A stretch of 7,343 nt of DNA, taken from an uncultured Gemmatimonadota bacterium (GTDB lineage: Bacteria > Gemmatimonadota > Gemmatimonadetes > Gemmatimonadales > Gemmatimonadaceae). The DNA lies in NCBI GenBank assembly GCA_946479895.1, contig CAMLHT010000195.1, positions 1 to 7,343 on the forward strand. Reading direction: 5' to 3'. Shown piece after piece: positions 5,867-7,343 of the stretch; position 1 is the stretch's first letter; every line of letters starts with the position of its first letter. The notes below the pieces were generated by a model. The model was not told where the DNA came from and did not search any database. It was given only the letters and a program-made list of their open reading frames with translations. Made by a program: the position numbers and the translations under genes.

Positions 5867-7343
5867 ATGACAAACAGACGCCAATTCGTGAAGGGTGCCG
5901 GCATCGCCGGCGCAGGGCTCCTCTTCGCCGACCAGCTTCGCGGCGCGGAGCTGATCCGCGATCTCATCGCGACGTCGCCATCCGGCCGTCCCTATGAGAC
6001 GAAGTTCAAGGGTCTCGCCGACATCGTCCTCGGTGAGGCGAAGCTCGCCGGCTGCTCCTATGCCGACGTCCGCTTCACGCTGAACGCCAACATCCCCGGC
6101 GGCAACGCGAGCTTCAACGCCGCCGGCGCGGGACGTGGCGGCGGTCGCGGTGGGGCCGGCGGCGGTGGTGGTCGTGGGGGCGGCGGAGGTGGCTTCGGCG
6201 GTCGCGGCGGCGGCAATCTCGTCCAGGGCATTCCCGCCGACGCCGATCGCGAGGCCGGCGGATTCGGCGTCCGGGTGATTCACTCCGGCGTCTGGGGCTT
6301 CGCCTCGAGCCCCATCGTCACCGAGGACGAGCTCCGCCGCATCACGCGCCTGGCCGCCGAGATCGCGAAGGCCAGCGCCATCGCGAAGAAGGCCGACCTC
6401 CGGCTCGCCCCGGTCCCGGCTTACGTGGAGTACTTCAAGACGCCGATGAAGATCGACCCCATGTCGGTCTCGAAGGCGGACAAGGACGCGTGGTGCCAGG
6501 CCGTCGTCGACAAGGCCAGCAAGGTGAAGGACGTCACCGCGGTCAACGTCAGCGCCAGCCACAGCTACGAGTGGCGCTACTTCGCGTCGAGCGAGGGCAG
6601 CTACATCGAGCAGGAGCTGTACACCACGTCGCCGCAGATGAGCGTCACGGCGCGGGTCAACGGCGTGACGAAGACGCGCAATTACCCTGGGGCACAGGGC
6701 GCGGCCGGCTGGGAGATAATCCAGGAGTGCGACTTCATGGATCAGGCCGAGAAGGTGGCGACCGATGCCGTGGAGATGTGCACCGCCAAGCCACTCGGCT
6801 CCTCCGGCCTGCGCGACCTCATCCTCGCGCCGGCGCACGCGATGCTGACGATCCACGAGATCGTCGCGCACGCGACGGAGGTGGACCGCATCGTCGGCTA
6901 CGAGGCGAACTACGCCGGGACGAGCTTCGTGAAGCTCAGTGACCTGAACAAGCTGAAGTACGGCAGCAAGCACTTCAACGTCACGGCGAGCAAGAACGAC
7001 CGTGGCATCGGCAGCGTCGGGTTCGACGATGACGGCGTGAAGACGATGACCTGGCCCATCGTCCGCGATGGCATCCTCGTCGGTCTCCAGACGAACCGCG
7101 AGACGGCGAAGTACCTGAACGAGGATTTCAGCCGCGGCTGCACCTTCGGCAACAGCTGGCGGGACTATCCGTTCCTCCGCATGCCCAACGTGCACGTGGA
7201 GCCCGGCCCGGTCGGCTCACCGAAGGTCGAGGAGATGATCGCCGACGTGAAGGACGGGGTCTACATCGACGGCCGTGGCAGCTACAGCATCGACCAGCAG
7301 CGGTACAACGGCCAGTTCGGCGGCCACATCTTCTGGGAGATCA
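5867..7343 (+). CDS. tldD: TldD-like zinc metallopeptidase with Tat-type signal, 3'-partial
   Basis: Open for 492 codons to the window end with no stop or frame break when translated by hand. It starts MTNRRQFVKGAGIAGAGLLF: NRRQFVK resembles the twin-arginine consensus (S/T-R-R-x-F-L-K) and is followed by a short hydrophobic stretch, so Tat export is likely, unlike the cytoplasmic E. coli enzyme. The TldD N-terminal domain follows (YADVRFTLN, 65-73; GFGVRVIHSGVWGFASS, 132-148), split by a Gly/Arg-rich insertion (about 87-117). The catalytic motif is HEIVAH (330-335, HEXXXH), followed by ATEVDRIVGYEANYAGTSF (336-354), the equivalent of the HALEGDR region of TldD. The Cys zinc ligand of the family, in a CGKxGQ-like segment near the C-terminus, would lie beyond the window. 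The catalytic partner would be the PmbA-like protein just upstream. No clear Shine-Dalgarno precedes the ATG. The family call is firm; export is inferred from the N-terminus alone. Confidence 0.88.
   Translation, partial: MTNRRQFVKGAGIAGAGLLFADQLRGAELIRDLIATSPSGRPYETKFKGLADIVLGEAKLAGCSYADVRFTLNANIPGGNASFNAAGAGRGGGRGGAGGGGGRGGGGGGFGGRGGGNLVQGIPADADREAGGFGVRVIHSGVWGFASSPIVTEDELRRITRLAAEIAKASAIAKKADLRLAPVPAYVEYFKTPMKIDPMSVSKADKDAWCQAVVDKASKVKDVTAVNVSASHSYEWRYFASSEGSYIEQELYTTSPQMSVTARVNGVTKTRNYPGAQGAAGWEIIQECDFMDQAEKVATDAVEMCTAKPLGSSGLRDLILAPAHAMLTIHEIVAHATEVDRIVGYEANYAGTSFVKLSDLNKLKYGSKHFNVTASKNDRGIGSVGFDDDGVKTMTWPIVRDGILVGLQTNRETAKYLNEDFSRGCTFGNSWRDYPFLRMPNVHVEPGPVGSPKVEEMIADVKDGVYIDGRGSYSIDQQRYNGQFGGHIFWEI

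Noticed and set aside
5816..7195. Minus-strand open frame of 459 codons opposite the TldD-like gene
   Set aside because: The plus strand encodes an uninterrupted TldD family protein with HEXXXH. The reverse frame has no recognisable domain and ends in repeat-derived sequence.

Overview
The window is GC-rich, with strongly G/C-biased third codon positions. It carries four complete or partial plus-strand genes, plus one small minus-strand gene that sits inside a repeat-rich island. The gene families (a DUF4175-like envelope protein next to a glutamine-amidotransferase-like membrane protein, a glycine-rich PmbA/TldD pair, a stand-alone 23S-IVP-type four-helix-bundle protein) and the GTCATCCTGAG-type dispersed repeat suggest Gemmatimonadota or a related environmental phylum. 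That assignment is inference from gene content; no phylogenetic marker is present.

Positions 1-3437 look like the end of a MoxR/Bat-type envelope operon. A DUF4175-like protein with a membrane segment, periplasmic beta domains and a helical C-terminus (5' end probably cut by the window) is joined by an ATGA stop/start overlap to a 560-residue protein. That second protein is anchored at both ends and has a GATase1-like Rossmann domain in the middle.

Positions 3438-4439 are an island between the two operons. A 76-nt unit, each copy containing a 9-nt-periodic core of the type GCGCGNACN, occurs three times: A (3455-3530, +), B (4099-4174, -) and C (4206-4281, +). The three copies differ only by substitutions and have identical length. 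A and B face each other across the minus-strand four-helix-bundle gene (3588-3962), and B and C form a large head-to-head palindrome. Looser 9/10-nt arrays run on from the end of each unit. The gene, its repeat brackets and a hairpin just before its start codon are the least explained part of the window. It may be a relative of the 23S rRNA intervening-sequence elements that encode the same protein family.

Positions 4440-7343 encode a PmbA/TldE-like protein followed, after a 59-nt gap that holds the dispersed repeat, by a TldD-like metallopeptidase with an HEXXXH motif, cut by the window end. The TldD-like protein starts with a twin-arginine-type signal sequence, which suggests an exported TldD/PmbA protease. 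Both subunits carry a Gly-rich insertion. I found no RNA genes, CRISPR arrays, transposases or convincing intrinsic terminators.
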